From: Pseudomonas sp. C2B4
GTDB lineage: Bacteria > Pseudomonadota > Gammaproteobacteria > Pseudomonadales > Pseudomonadaceae
Length of the DNA: 64,000 bases
Direction of reading: 5' to 3'
Assembly (NCBI RefSeq): GCF_013359695.1
Contig: NZ_JABFMU010000006.1
Location: 124,001 to 188,000, forward strand
Position 1 is the stretch's first letter, and each line of letters starts with the position of its first letter. The translations under genes were made by a program, and so were the position numbers. The notes under the pieces were generated by a model. It saw only the letters and a list, made by a program, of their open reading frames with translations. It was not told the DNA's origin and did not search any database. Shown piece by piece: positions 16,977-25,456 of the stretch.

Positions 16977-17954
16977 TTAATCCAGGACGGTCTCAAACAC
17001 TAGTTGGGTATTGATCGTCCCCGGTGTTTGCGCCTCATCGGGATTACGTTCAAGTTCTGCGGTAAAGTTCTGTCTAAAGCCATCGTCGGTAAAGCTCGTG
17101 CCGTTGCCCGACAATGAATTCAATTTCGACAGATCGATGTATCGACCATTCGCGTTTTTCAATCGGATCTGAATACCTTTCGCACAGTTGGTGCAGGTAC
17201 CATTTCTCAGCGCTGTCCCATCGCTCCTGATCCGCTCGGAACTGAACTTTAACGCTGTAGCAAACACGTAATCCACTGCATTATTTATGTCGCTGCAATT
17301 ACCGAACTCCAATGAAAATGGTTGCGTGCCCCCCACGTCGGAAACTTCGCCAAAATCCACATTCACGTTGGTGCTGACCAGTGAGCAGGCATCACTACCA
17401 GCACTGCCTCCATCACTAGGTAGGTTAACTCCAAGTCGTTTGACCACATCATTGCGTACTACGGGTACTACAGCTACAAGACTAGTGTCGATTGGAGCCA
17501 GATTGTAGTTTCCTGGGGGGACGGGGCCAACTTTTATAATGGCCGCGGGATCTGATTTTAAATATTGGGGGAACGTACCCAGAGAGTCAGCTACAATCAG
17601 TGTGGGGCCGTAAGCGGCATTGCCCTCCAAGCAAGCTCCATTAAACCTTAGTTCAATATTGGGTATCGTGGTTCTGCAAGGTAAAGCGTGGCCGGTGGTG
17701 TATGGCAACTGCTTCTCCAAAGCAATACGTACATATCTATAGGCGTCACCGGGTTGTCGTACACAGTGAGTGACTGTGCCAGATGCTTCAAAGGTTCCCA
17801 CCTGGGAGCCTATAGGGGCAGTTGCCAAATCAGCAGTGAAGGCGGTGGTGCCTTGAACGTTTTGAAAATTGCAGCCGTAATGCTCAAAGGACAGCGCTGT
17901 GGCTGTTTGGCTGTATAGGCATGCAATGACTAATAGGAGTAAATAGCGGTGCAT
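16977..17954 (-). CDS. Two-domain fimbrial adhesin-like protein, copy 2
   Basis: 325 residues, paralogue of the gene at 15238. Signal peptide to about residue 20 (ATA), N-terminal receptor-like domain with Cys residues, then a pilin-like C-terminal domain from CSLVSTNVNVDFGEV to NTQLVFETVLD. The two proteins are almost identical in the segments around SDGTALRNGTCTNCAKGIQ and differ strongly between about residues 60 and 180, as expected for adhesins with different ligands. ATG at 17954 has GGAGG five bases upstream. Export by a chaperone-usher system encoded elsewhere is an inference. Confidence 0.8.
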   Translation of the reverse strand: MHRYLLLLVIACLYSQTATALSFEHYGCNFQNVQGTTAFTADLATAPIGSQVGTFEASGTVTHCVRQPGDAYRYVRIALEKQLPYTTGHALPCRTTIPNIELRFNGACLEGNAAYGPTLIVADSLGTFPQYLKSDPAAIIKVGPVPPGNYNLAPIDTSLVAVVPVVRNDVVKRLGVNLPSDGGSAGSDACSLVSTNVNVDFGEVSDVGGTQPFSLEFGNCSDINNAVDYVFATALKFSSERIRSDGTALRNGTCTNCAKGIQIRLKNANGRYIDLSKLNSLSGNGTSFTDDGFRQNFTAELERNPDEAQTPGTINTQLVFETVLD

Positions 17955-18530
17955 ATTGGCCTCCATTTAATAGTTTGAGCAGGGAGTTTTTGCTGAACGT
18001 CATCGATAAAAATTGAGATGATGGGTCGCGACTCAACGGTTAGGAGACTAATTAGTGATTAGATTTCTTCGTGCGGATGAGGACGCCTATCGTCTGTGAT
18101 TTGCAGGCTAACGGTTAAGGCTTTGCAGGGGTATAGGATGGGTCTGATAGTGCGGGGTGAAGCGTCCTACAGGGTGGTCGAATCAGCAGTTTTTATAAAG
18201 TGTTTTAACTTCGTCTTTTTGAAGGTTCTGGATTTCAGGTATAGCAATTTAGCAGAAAAATGCACTGAGCTGGAGCTGTGTTTTCTAGTTCCTACGTTAG
18301 ACCAAACCGAAATCAAGTTTGACGTTGGTGGTGCGAGGTTTGTAGCCCGTCGGCGCATTATTAATTTAGATTCAATGCTGGCAGCTGCGCTAACTGGTAG
18401 TAGTCCAGTTCCTACGAAATGATAAGATAGGTCCTACAGCTAACTCGGTTTTTTCCTTCGTGCGTCAAGCAGCTATTTTTTTAGATTGAATCTCGCATGT
18501 TTTGTTACCTGAAAATACTGGAGCTTCATT
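17955..18530. other. Divergent region between adhesin copy 2 and the pilin gene
   Basis: About 575 bases. The only long reading frame (18096-18422, +) has no ribosome binding site and no protein-like composition. The region contains AGTTCCTACG twice (18287-18296 and 18407-18416), GTCCTACAG twice (18164-18172 and 18431-18439) and AACGGTTA twice near 18034 and 18110. These could be regulator sites. Confidence 0.4.
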
Positions 18531-19112
18531 GTGAAAAAAATTTCCATACTGGCATTGAGTCTATTGGCTGCTGCAGCAATGGCGACGAATGCCAATGCTT
18601 CGAATGGCACACTGCAATTCAACGGTAATTTAACCGATGCCACTTGCTCCATCACCGCTGTAGGCGGGGCCGCATCACAGAGTGGTTCGGATGTGATCAT
18701 CGACTTGGGTACTGTTTCGTTTGGGGACTTGCGCACGGCCACTCCAGGCGTTGGAACCGTGACTGGTTTTAATGACTTTTCCTTTCGACTCGATTGCACG
18801 GGCGCTCAACAGTTTCAGAGTTTGGTCCTGAATTTTGATCCGCGCTCCGGGACCGGTGTGGACCGTAACGACAGCCGCCTGCTCGCCTTGGCACCAGGTG
18901 GTGCCAGCGGAGCAGCAGTGGCCGTCACCGACGCTCAAGGCCAAATTATTAATTTGTCCAGCACGCAAAGACTGATAGCGAACCTCACGGGGACCGGCGG
19001 CCCAGGTCGATTTGCTTTTTTTGATATGGGTGCGGCTTACCTCAAGACCTCCGGTCCCGAGATGGTGGGTGTGGCCAATGCCAGCCTGCCGTTTGTGATT
19101 ACTTATCAGTAA
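18531..19112 (+). CDS. FimA-like major fimbrial subunit
   Basis: 193-residue type 1 pilin-like protein: signal peptide to about residue 23 (ANA), donor strand GTLQFNGNLTDATCSI with the first conserved Cys at about 38, second Cys near 87 (RLDCTGAQ), and the typical C-terminal strand ANASLPFVITYQ. Such subunits polymerise by donor-strand exchange after delivery by a periplasmic chaperone. GTG start at 18531 with GGAG eight bases before. Divergent from the adhesin-like genes and closed by a strong terminator; no chaperone or usher follows. Confidence 0.88.
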   Translation: MKKISILALSLLAAAAMATNANASNGTLQFNGNLTDATCSITAVGGAASQSGSDVIIDLGTVSFGDLRTATPGVGTVTGFNDFSFRLDCTGAQQFQSLVLNFDPRSGTGVDRNDSRLLALAPGGASGAAVAVTDAQGQIINLSSTQRLIANLTGTGGPGRFAFFDMGAAYLKTSGPEMVGVANASLPFVITYQ

Positions 19113-19121
19113 ATGTGTACT

Positions 19122-19148
19122 GAGCCTTCTTCTTGAAGGCTCTTTTTT
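19122..19148 (+). terminator. Intrinsic terminator of the pilin gene
   Basis: Stem GAGCCTTC / GAAGGCTC, 5-base loop, followed by TTTTTT. Confidence 0.9.
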
Positions 19149-19501
19149 ATTGGCTTGGCGCCAACAGTAGGATGTTGAGTAAGTAACGGTGGTACGAAAG
19201 TGGTACGGAGAATTCAAAGTACCGACCAGGCCCTTTATTGACGGTGGTGCGCAGAATAGCTTGTCCCATCCATCATCGGGCGGAGCTAACGACCTCGTGT
19301 TGATGAAATCACCCAGATGTAGGACATTTCCCGCCATCTCTGTCGGATTCGCCCATCTTGTGCTCCCTTACCCACCCCGATAGCCTTCTCCTAGTCGCTG
19401 CAAAATCAGCGACAAGGGTGTGGAAGCCCTTCAAAAGATCTAGGCGCACAGGCGCCACCCGAATTTAAGCAGGCGCTTTTTTCATGTCTGCTGTTAAATT
19501 A
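19149..19501. other. Region before the C4-like RNA, with small hairpins
   Basis: No supported gene. From 19394 two hairpins follow each other (GTCGCTG/CAGCGAC at 19394-19413 and AAGGG/CCCTT at 19414-19431), then GCGCC/GGCGC ending in TTTTTT near 19480, which looks like a weak terminator just ahead of the structured RNA. This arrangement is probably part of the leader of the next gene. Confidence 0.4.
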
Positions 19502-19579
19502 TGGCGGCTGTGCGCGGGGCACTTTCGAGTGCGCCGGGTTCCTAGATCCCCGGTCTTCCACACCTGCGCACAGCTGCCA
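19502..19579 (+). ncRNA. C4-like structured RNA (three-way junction)
   Basis: A 14-bp closing stem (19502-19515 with 19566-19579, one G-U pair) encloses two hairpins: GCACT-TTCG-AGTGC at 19519-19532 and CCGGG/CCCGG at 19534-19553 with a 10-base loop. Outline and several bases fit my memory of the C4 antisense RNA family of phages P1/P7, which also occurs in Pseudomonas. The second hairpin carries GTTCCTAGA (19538-19546), exactly complementary to TCTAGGAAC (19621-19629) over the ribosome binding site of the next gene. That is the C4 mode of action, acting on the downstream gene. Confidence 0.65.
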
Positions 19580-19605
19580 CCTATCATGTGGAAGTGATGC
19601 TGGCA

Positions 19606-19629
19606 GTTCCTTTAGTTAATTCTAGGAAC
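19606..19629 (+). promoter_or_regulatory. Sequestered ribosome binding site of the DUF3077-like gene
   Basis: GTTCCT (19606-19611) can pair with AGGAAC (19624-19629), which is the Shine-Dalgarno region of the gene starting at 19637. The same AGGAAC is the target of the C4-like loop, so the two pairings compete. Confidence 0.5.
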
Positions 19630-19636
19630 GCAAACG

Positions 19637-19978
19637 ATGAAAAAAATCACGCCCGATCCACCCGAAGCGCCAAATGCTTCCGACCTCGACGAGCTGTCCA
19701 AAGCCAGTCATCTCGCTGTCAGTAAACGTCTACGCAATCCAAATCACGCCGATCCCATCTGTCATGTGTTTACCATCGTGCCCAACGTTGATACTGAAAC
19801 CTTGCTTTGTCTCGCCTGTGAAACGCTCGCGTCGCTGAATGTCCTCACCACCGATCTGGCCTGTAAGCTCGAAGGCTCACCACGCAGTCTGGCGTTGTCG
19901 ATTCAGCAACTGGCGGTTGTCGGGGAGCTGCTGGTGAATCGGGCATTGGATAATGTCGATCCGCCCGTGGGTGCATGA
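19637..19978 (+). CDS. DUF3077/DUF6124-family small protein
   Basis: 113 residues. The C-terminal half (TLLCLACETLASLNVLTTDLACKLEGSPRSLALSIQQLAVVGELLVNRAL) matches a helical small-protein family frequent in Pseudomonas, with no known function. The N-terminal third is Pro/charged and probably disordered. The mRNA leader contains the C4-like RNA and a sequestered ribosome binding site, so expression looks strongly controlled after transcription. Ends with a terminator at 19998. Confidence 0.82.
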   Translation: MKKITPDPPEAPNASDLDELSKASHLAVSKRLRNPNHADPICHVFTIVPNVDTETLLCLACETLASLNVLTTDLACKLEGSPRSLALSIQQLAVVGELLVNRALDNVDPPVGA

Positions 19979-19997
19979 GTGTACGGCTGTAATAAAG

Positions 19998-20021
19998 AAG
20001 GGCGCCCTTAACGGGCGCCTT
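19998..20021 (+). terminator. Hairpin after the DUF3077-like gene
   Basis: GGGCGCCC/GGGCGCC-type stem closed by AAGG/CCTT, with loop TTAAC, just after the stop codon. Only a weak T-tract follows. Confidence 0.6.
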
Positions 20022-20154
20022 GTTCATTGGAGAAACCACCGCACCTGAACCAACGCTGTCACCCAGCAAAGTTTCATCATCCCCACCCGCTCGGCAGCCT
20101 AGGATGAAGGCATACATTCAAGCCACCACGCCTCCCTCCCACAGGACTCAGAAA

Positions 20155-20373
20155 ATGATCTCACGCCTCGCCAAAGTCGCGCTCATCGCCGGTGTTGTGT
20201 TGTTGAGCGCCTGTTCCGGAGTGAGCACTACAAACCGCTATTCCGCAGAAAGCGTGCCGTCCAGCGGCTTTGGTCCGGGGCCGACCAACACGGCTGGCAA
20301 GATGAGTTTCCATGGCAGTGCGCTCGGCAGCAGCTTTGGTGAGTACAGCTCGGGGCTGTTGCACGACGACTGA
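20155..20373 (+). CDS. Small lipoprotein of unknown function
   Basis: 72 residues with an N-terminal lipoprotein signal (IAGVVLLSAC, lipidated Cys20) and a short Gly/Ser-rich mature part without a recognisable domain. AGGA lies eight bases before ATG 20155; the in-frame region upstream of it does not look like protein. Confidence 0.7.
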   Translation: MISRLAKVALIAGVVLLSACSGVSTTNRYSAESVPSSGFGPGPTNTAGKMSFHGSALGSSFGEYSSGLLHDD

Positions 20374-20457
20374 TTGGATATCAGCTGTTTGACATCGCAA
20401 TGGAGAAGGCTGACGGCAGGAACCAATGCTACTCGCTTAAGCCTGAGCTTCTAAATT

Positions 20458-20517
20458 TGTGGCGACAGACGCAGGGGGCCGCTGTGCGACCCAACGGGGA
20501 TAAATCCCCTCGCCACA
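20458..20517. repeat. REP-like inverted repeat
   Basis: TGTGGCG (20458-20464) pairs with CGCCACA (20511-20517), with an inner GGGGAT/ATCCCC hairpin. It belongs to the GTGGCGAGGGGAT class of dispersed palindromes seen in fluorescent pseudomonads. Confidence 0.6.
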
Positions 20518-20540
20518 GATTGCTTGTTTGACGGTGTTCG

Positions 20541-21332
20541 TTACTTACCCTCTGGTGCCGCGATCCACTGCCCCAGCACCTTCTGATAATTCCCCGTCAC
20601 CTTGGCCAGATGCAGCCACTGATCGACATACAACTTCCACGTCATGTCGTCACGCGGCAGCAGATAAGCCTTTTCCCCATATTGCATGTACTGCGTCGGA
20701 TTCACCGCACACAGTCCCGGTTTGAGTTTCTGCTGGTAGAGCGCCTCCGAAGCGTCAGTGATCATCACGTCGGCCTTCTTGTCCAACAGCTCCTGAAAGA
20801 TGGTGACGTTGTCGTGCAGCTGCAGTTGCGCCTTGGGCAGGAAGGCGTGGACGAAGGCTTCGTTGGTGCCGCCGGCCGGTTCGACCAGGCGGACTGTAGA
20901 TTGGTTGATCTGGTCGATGGTTTGGTACTTCGCTTGGTCTTCACAGCGTACCAGCGGGATTTTTCCGTCGACGTCCAGGGTGGTGCTGAAGAAGGCTTTT
21001 TTCTGCCGTTCCAGGGTGACCGAGATGCCACCCATGCCGATATCGCATTTGCCGGCGAGCATGTCGGGCATCAGGGTTTTCCAGGTGGTTGGCACCCACT
21101 GGACCTTGACGCCGAGGCTGTCGGCCAGGGTGCGGGCCATGGCGATGTCGATGCCTGAGTATTCGCCGTCCTCGGCTTTGTAGGTATAGGGTTTGTAGTC
21201 GCCCGTGGTGCAGACGCGCAGTTGGCCTTGTTGAATGACGCTGTCCAGGTGCGATGGGGCTTCCTGTGCCTGGGTGCCGAGTGATAGCGCCAGGAGGCCG
21301 CTGAGCATCAGGGTGTTGTTGATGTTTTTCAT
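20541..21332 (-). CDS. pheC: Periplasmic cyclohexadienyl dehydratase PheC-like / family 3 binding protein
   Basis: 263 residues: signal peptide (to about residue 22) and a two-lobed solute-binding fold of family 3. RVCTTGDYKPYTY, DIAMARTLADSLGVKVQWVPTTW, GGISVTLERQKKAFFST and EKAYLLPRDD closely follow P. aeruginosa PheC, a periplasmic enzyme that converts prephenate or arogenate to phenylpyruvate or phenylalanine. PheC evolved from amino-acid binding proteins, so a pure binding role cannot be excluded. No ABC transporter genes are adjacent, which favours the enzyme. Confidence 0.72.
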   Translation of the reverse strand: MKNINNTLMLSGLLALSLGTQAQEAPSHLDSVIQQGQLRVCTTGDYKPYTYKAEDGEYSGIDIAMARTLADSLGVKVQWVPTTWKTLMPDMLAGKCDIGMGGISVTLERQKKAFFSTTLDVDGKIPLVRCEDQAKYQTIDQINQSTVRLVEPAGGTNEAFVHAFLPKAQLQLHDNVTIFQELLDKKADVMITDASEALYQQKLKPGLCAVNPTQYMQYGEKAYLLPRDDMTWKLYVDQWLHLAKVTGNYQKVLGQWIAAPEGK

Positions 21333-21407
21333 TGTTATCGGGCTTTTGTGGTGGGTGGTGTCGAACGGGGGGAGTGTAGTGAAATTTTCAGGAAAATCGG
21401 TGGCCCG

Positions 21408-22325
21408 CTACAGATCGCCGATTTCTGTTTCTGGACTCAAGGTCCCGAGCCACGCCACCAATCCCACAATCAACACAGCTGCCATCAGTTCCACCATGAC
21501 GCTGCGCCGCAACGCATTCGCCGCCACTCGATACTGCCCCTCCCGTAATGAGCGCTCGAGAGTCGGCCCCAAATGAAAGCGGTTCAGCGCGGCGAGTACG
21601 AGCATGCCGGCAAACAGCGCGACTTTGACGAACAGTAAAACCCCGTAAGTACTGAGGAACAGTGTCGGGCCGGCGATAAAGAGGTAGTTCACAATCCCAG
21701 TCACCGCGATGACAACAACGATGACTGCGCCGATGGATTCAAACCGGGTGACGGCGTGGGCCAGCAGGCGAATGCGATCTTCGGTTTGCAATGCATCAGT
21801 GCGTGACATCCAGGCAAAGGCGACCAGCGCACCCAGCCAGGCGCCACCGGCCACCAAATGCAGAATGTCCGCCGTGAAGTGCCAGATGCCTTCATCCATC
21901 GCCCCGTGGCCACTCCAGGCCAGGGAGGCGAGGGCGATGCCACCAGCAAGCGTCGCAACGAGCAAGCTGACGCCGGGGGCGCGCCGGTGAAGCATCATGG
22001 CGACTCCAGCGACAACCAGTGCAATGATCCGTACCGTCCAGGCCAACCCGACATCCGTTTCCAGGACCATCATTTCCATGTGCGGGCGCAGTGCCGCGAA
22101 GTCTGTTTCACCGCTCATGGCACTTGCCAGCACAATCATGCCGGCAACGGACAGCAACGCACCGAGGATGGTGGTTCCCGTCAACAGCGAGCGAAACGGC
22201 AATACTGCCCCCGAGATCCGTTCGGGTCCTTTAAGGCTATACAGCCCAAAGAGCGGCATCCCGAACATCAGCATCAAATCCGTGTACAGCGCAAAACGCA
22301 GGGCGATGTTGGCCAGTTCGCTCAT
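21408..22325 (-). CDS. copD: Copper resistance membrane protein CopD
   Basis: 305 residues with about eight membrane helices, matching CopD, an inner-membrane protein that works with periplasmic CopC in copper handling. His and Met residues suited to copper binding are visible near membrane boundaries (HMEMMVLETD, SGHGAMDEGIWHF, DILHLVAGG). Last gene of copABCD, starting four bases after the copC stop. Confidence 0.9.
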   Translation of the reverse strand: MSELANIALRFALYTDLMLMFGMPLFGLYSLKGPERISGAVLPFRSLLTGTTILGALLSVAGMIVLASAMSGETDFAALRPHMEMMVLETDVGLAWTVRIIALVVAGVAMMLHRRAPGVSLLVATLAGGIALASLAWSGHGAMDEGIWHFTADILHLVAGGAWLGALVAFAWMSRTDALQTEDRIRLLAHAVTRFESIGAVIVVVIAVTGIVNYLFIAGPTLFLSTYGVLLFVKVALFAGMLVLAALNRFHLGPTLERSLREGQYRVAANALRRSVMVELMAAVLIVGLVAWLGTLSPETEIGDL

Positions 22326-22328
22326 TGA

Positions 22329-22712
22329 TCATTTCACTTTGAACGTGACGTTACCGGTGATCGGGTGGGTGTCCGATGACACCGCACGCCATTCGACTTT
22401 GTAAGTGCCCGCGGGCAGCGGCGAGGCTGGGGTGATGAGCATGGTTTTCGGATCGCTGCCGCCGCTGACTTTGGCTTTCATGGGCATGGGTGAGTGAGCC
22501 ATGCCGGGCATTTCGGTCATGACCAGTTTCGCCCCGGAGAACTGGGTGACGAGGTTTTCGGAGAAGTGCAATTCGATGGTCCCCGGCGCTGCGCCATCCG
22601 CGCCTTCGACGGGGATGGAGGAGAGCAGTTTCGGGTGGGCCTGGGCGAGGCTGCTCAGCAGCAGACTGGTAGAAAGTACGACGGTAACAGCGATGGTTTT
22701 GAACGTGCGCAT
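22329..22712 (-). CDS. copC: Periplasmic copper-binding protein CopC
   Basis: 127 residues with a signal peptide ending in AQA, so mature CopC begins HPKLLSSIP; this N-terminal His is a Cu(II) ligand in the family. The Met-rich loop MTEMPGMAHSPMPMKAK gives the Cu(I) site, and SDTHPITG the second His region. Start at 22712, preceded by AGAGG, gives the normal CopC size. Third gene of copABCD. Confidence 0.94.
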   Translation of the reverse strand: MRTFKTIAVTVVLSTSLLLSSLAQAHPKLLSSIPVEGADGAAPGTIELHFSENLVTQFSGAKLVMTEMPGMAHSPMPMKAKVSGGSDPKTMLITPASPLPAGTYKVEWRAVSSDTHPITGNVTFKVK

Positions 22713-22766
22713 GCAAGGCCTCTTGCCGCTCGAAGCGGTCAATTGTTGGTGATTGGATTAATGGCG

Positions 22767-23645
22767 TCAGAACCACATCCGCACGCCGAGTACCAGGCGT
22801 GCTTCGCTGCGGTCCTCGCCGTCGGCGGTGGCGTAATCGGCGGTCTTGCCGTAACTGCGGTTCCAGGTCACGCCCAGGTACGGCGCGAATTCCCGGCGGA
22901 TTTCATAGCGCAGGCGCAGGCCCGCTTCGCTGTTGGACAGGCCCGAACCGATCCCCCGTTGCGGATCGTTTTTGCCATGGACATTGAGCTCGGCGGTCGG
23001 CTGCAGGATGAGCCGGTTGGTCAGCAGGATGTCGTAGTCGCCCTCCAGTCGCAGTGCGCTCTGGCCGCCTTCGCCGAGGAAGGCGGTGGCCTCGGCTTCG
23101 AAGTTGTACAGCGCCATGCCTTGCACGCCAAAAGCGGCCCAGGTTTGCGGGGCGCCGGGTTTGAAGTCCTGGCGCACGCCGCTCACGACGTCCCACCACG
23201 GCGAGATGGCGTGGCCCCAGAGTGCCTGGATTTCGGCGTCGTCGGTCTTGCCATTGGTGCGCTCGCCTTCGGAGCGCAGCCACAGGCGATCGATGTCGCC
23301 GCCGATCCACCCCGACAGATCCCAGGCCAGGGTGCTGCCGTCATCGGCGTCCTGCCATTCCAGCTTGTCGGCGAGGAAGAGTGAGTTGAGCGCGCTGTCG
23401 TGCACGGTATGGCCGTGGGGACTTGCGTAGACGGCGGCGCGGTCGGCGTCGGTCAGCGGTGGGATGGGCGTGCGGCTTTCGGTCGGTGCCGCGGGCTGCA
23501 TCTGGCCGTCGTCCATGGGTTGCATCTGGCTGTGGTCCATCTGGCTATGGTCCATGCCCTGCATGTCGTCGGTGGCGGCTATCGCCGAAGAGAGCGTCAA
23601 TCCGGGGATGACGAGGGCCAAAGCGATGGGGGAGAGTCTGATCAT
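22767..23645 (-). CDS. copB: Copper resistance outer-membrane protein CopB
   Basis: 292 residues: signal peptide, then a short copper-binding Met/His-rich segment ([19 protein letters not shown], about 25-43), then a beta-barrel ending in a terminal aromatic strand (VLGVRMWF), as in CopB/PcoB. ATG at 23645 is preceded by GAGG. It begins ten bases after the copA stop. Confidence 0.93.
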   Translation of the reverse strand: MIRLSPIALALVIPGLTLSSAIAATDDMQGMDHSQMDHSQMQPMDDGQMQPAAPTESRTPIPPLTDADRAAVYASPHGHTVHDSALNSLFLADKLEWQDADDGSTLAWDLSGWIGGDIDRLWLRSEGERTNGKTDDAEIQALWGHAISPWWDVVSGVRQDFKPGAPQTWAAFGVQGMALYNFEAEATAFLGEGGQSALRLEGDYDILLTNRLILQPTAELNVHGKNDPQRGIGSGLSNSEAGLRLRYEIRREFAPYLGVTWNRSYGKTADYATADGEDRSEARLVLGVRMWF

Positions 23646-23655
23646 GGGTAGCGCC

Positions 23656-25353
23656 TCATTCTTCCACGCGAACTTCACGGAACATGCCCATTTCCATGTG
23701 GTACAGGAGATGGCAGTGATAGGCCCAGCGACCGAGCGCATCGGCGGTGACCCGATAGCTGCGTCGTGAGCCGGGCGGCATGTCGATGGTGTGCTTGCGC
23801 ACCATGAAGTCGCCGTTCTCGTCTTCGAGGTCGCTCCACAGGCCGTGCAGGTGGATGGGGTGCGTCATCATGGTGTCGTTGACCAGCACCACCCGGACGC
23901 GCTCGCCATACTTGAGGCGCAGCGGTTCGGCGTCGGAGAACTTCACGCCGTTGAACGACCAGGCGAATTTCTCCATGTGTCCGGTGAGGTGCAATTCGAT
24001 GGTGCGGCCGGGCTCCCGGCCATCCGGGTCTTCGAAGGTGCTGCGCAGATCGGCATAGGTCAGGACCCTGCGCCCGTTGTTCCTCAAGCCAAGGCCCGGG
24101 TCGTCGAGTTTGGGCGAGGTGGACATGGCCTGCATGTCCACCAGCGGGTTGTCGTTTTCCGATGCCGGATGGGATTGCATGCCGGGCATGGCCATGTTGC
24201 CGTGATCCATGCCGGCCATGCTGCCGTGGTCCATCCCGCCCATGCCCATGTCGTCCATGGTGACCAGGGGGCGCGGATCCAGTGGCGGCACCTGCGCTGA
24301 CGAGCCGGCCTTCACGGACAGCGTGCCGCGCGCGTAGCCGGTGCGATCCATCGATTGGGCGAAGAGGGTGTAGGTCTCCAGCGTCGGCTCGACGATCACG
24401 TCGAAGGTCTCCGCCACCGCGATGCGAAACTCGTCGACGCTCACCGGTTTGACGTGCAACCCATCCGCCGCCACCACGGTCATTTTCAAACCGGGAATGC
24501 GCACGTCGAAGTAGGTCATCGCGGAACCGTTGATAAACCGCAACCGCAGCTTTTCGCCGGGACGGAACGCGCCGGTCCAGTTGGCGTCCGGCGTCTGGCC
24601 GTTCATCAAGAAGGTGTAGGTGGCGCCGCTGACGTCGGCCAGATCGGTGGGGTTCATCTTCATCTCGGCCCACATGGTGCGATCGGCGACTGTCGCGCCC
24701 CAGCCTTTCTCGCCGACGTCCTGGATGAAGTCGCCCACGGTGCGCTTGTTGTAGTTGTAGTAATCGGATTGTTTTTTCAGGGTTTTCATCAGGCCGACCG
24801 GGTCTTCGTCGGTCCAGTCGGTCAGCATCACCACGTAATCGCGGTCGTATTGGAAAGGCTCGGGGTCTTTCGCGTCGATCACCAGCGGCCCGTAGACGCC
24901 GGACTGTTCCTGGAAACCCGAATGGCTGTGGTACCAGTAGGTGCCGTTTTGCCGGACCTTGAATTGATAGACGTAAGTGCCGCCCGGCTCGATGCCTTTG
25001 AAGCTCAGCCCCGGCACGCCGTCCATGTTGGCGGGCAGCAGGATGCCGTGCCAGTGAATGGAGGTGTTGTCCTTGAGCCGGTTTTTCAACCGCAACGTCA
25101 CCGTGTCGCCTTCACGCCAGCGCAGGAGCGGGCCGGGCAGGCTGCCATTGATGGTCATGGCGGTGCGCGGATTGCCCGTGAAGTTGACCGGGGTTTCGCC
25201 GATGAACAGCTCGAAATTGCTGCCGGCCAGCACCTGCGGTTCGCTGGGGCTGGTGATTGCCCAGACCGGTGTTCGCCATAATCCGAGGCCGCCCAACAGC
25301 CCGCCGGCGGCCAGTCCCTTGACGAAGGTGCGTCTTGAAGTGTTGGAGTGCAT
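23656..25353 (-). CDS. copA: Multicopper oxidase CopA
   Basis: Periplasmic copper-resistance oxidase, 565 residues, folded in the cytoplasm and exported by Tat: twin-arginine signal SRRTFVKGL at about 6-14. Four copper motifs are present: HWHG (about 100), HSHSG (about 142), HPIHLHG (about 500) and [12 protein letters not shown] near the C terminus. A Met-rich stretch ([20 protein letters not shown]) before the last cupredoxin domain is typical of CopA. First gene of copABCD; a candidate CopR-type site lies upstream. No copRS pair is in the window. Confidence 0.96.
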   Translation of the reverse strand: MHSNTSRRTFVKGLAAGGLLGGLGLWRTPVWAITSPSEPQVLAGSNFELFIGETPVNFTGNPRTAMTINGSLPGPLLRWREGDTVTLRLKNRLKDNTSIHWHGILLPANMDGVPGLSFKGIEPGGTYVYQFKVRQNGTYWYHSHSGFQEQSGVYGPLVIDAKDPEPFQYDRDYVVMLTDWTDEDPVGLMKTLKKQSDYYNYNKRTVGDFIQDVGEKGWGATVADRTMWAEMKMNPTDLADVSGATYTFLMNGQTPDANWTGAFRPGEKLRLRFINGSAMTYFDVRIPGLKMTVVAADGLHVKPVSVDEFRIAVAETFDVIVEPTLETYTLFAQSMDRTGYARGTLSVKAGSSAQVPPLDPRPLVTMDDMGMGGMDHGSMAGMDHGNMAMPGMQSHPASENDNPLVDMQAMSTSPKLDDPGLGLRNNGRRVLTYADLRSTFEDPDGREPGRTIELHLTGHMEKFAWSFNGVKFSDAEPLRLKYGERVRVVLVNDTMMTHPIHLHGLWSDLEDENGDFMVRKHTIDMPPGSRRSYRVTADALGRWAYHCHLLYHMEMGMFREVRVEE

Positions 25354-25424
25354 GCCGTTTTTCCCGTCAGCCTGGTGAACGTGTCGACGAGGCTAACGGG
25401 CGGGGCCTTTCAGAAGGCTGAGGC

Positions 25425-25445
25425 GGGGATTACAGTTTTGACAGG
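25425..25445 (-). promoter_or_regulatory. Candidate CopR-type box upstream of copA
   Basis: Reading toward copA, CTGTCAAAACTGTAATC contains a direct repeat of TGTMA spaced by about one helical turn, the general look of copper-responsive CopR/CusR sites. It lies 70-90 bases upstream of the copA start. Weak evidence by eye. Confidence 0.35.
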
Positions 25446-25456
25446 TAGAGCGCTGA

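Noticed and set aside
18096-18422. A 108-codon ORF between the adhesin-like genes and the pilin
   Set aside because: No ribosome binding site, no recognisable composition, and it spans the repeated motifs and probable promoter DNA.
19149-19400. Possible gene after the pilin (19189-19383)
   Set aside because: No ribosome binding site and composition unlike protein.
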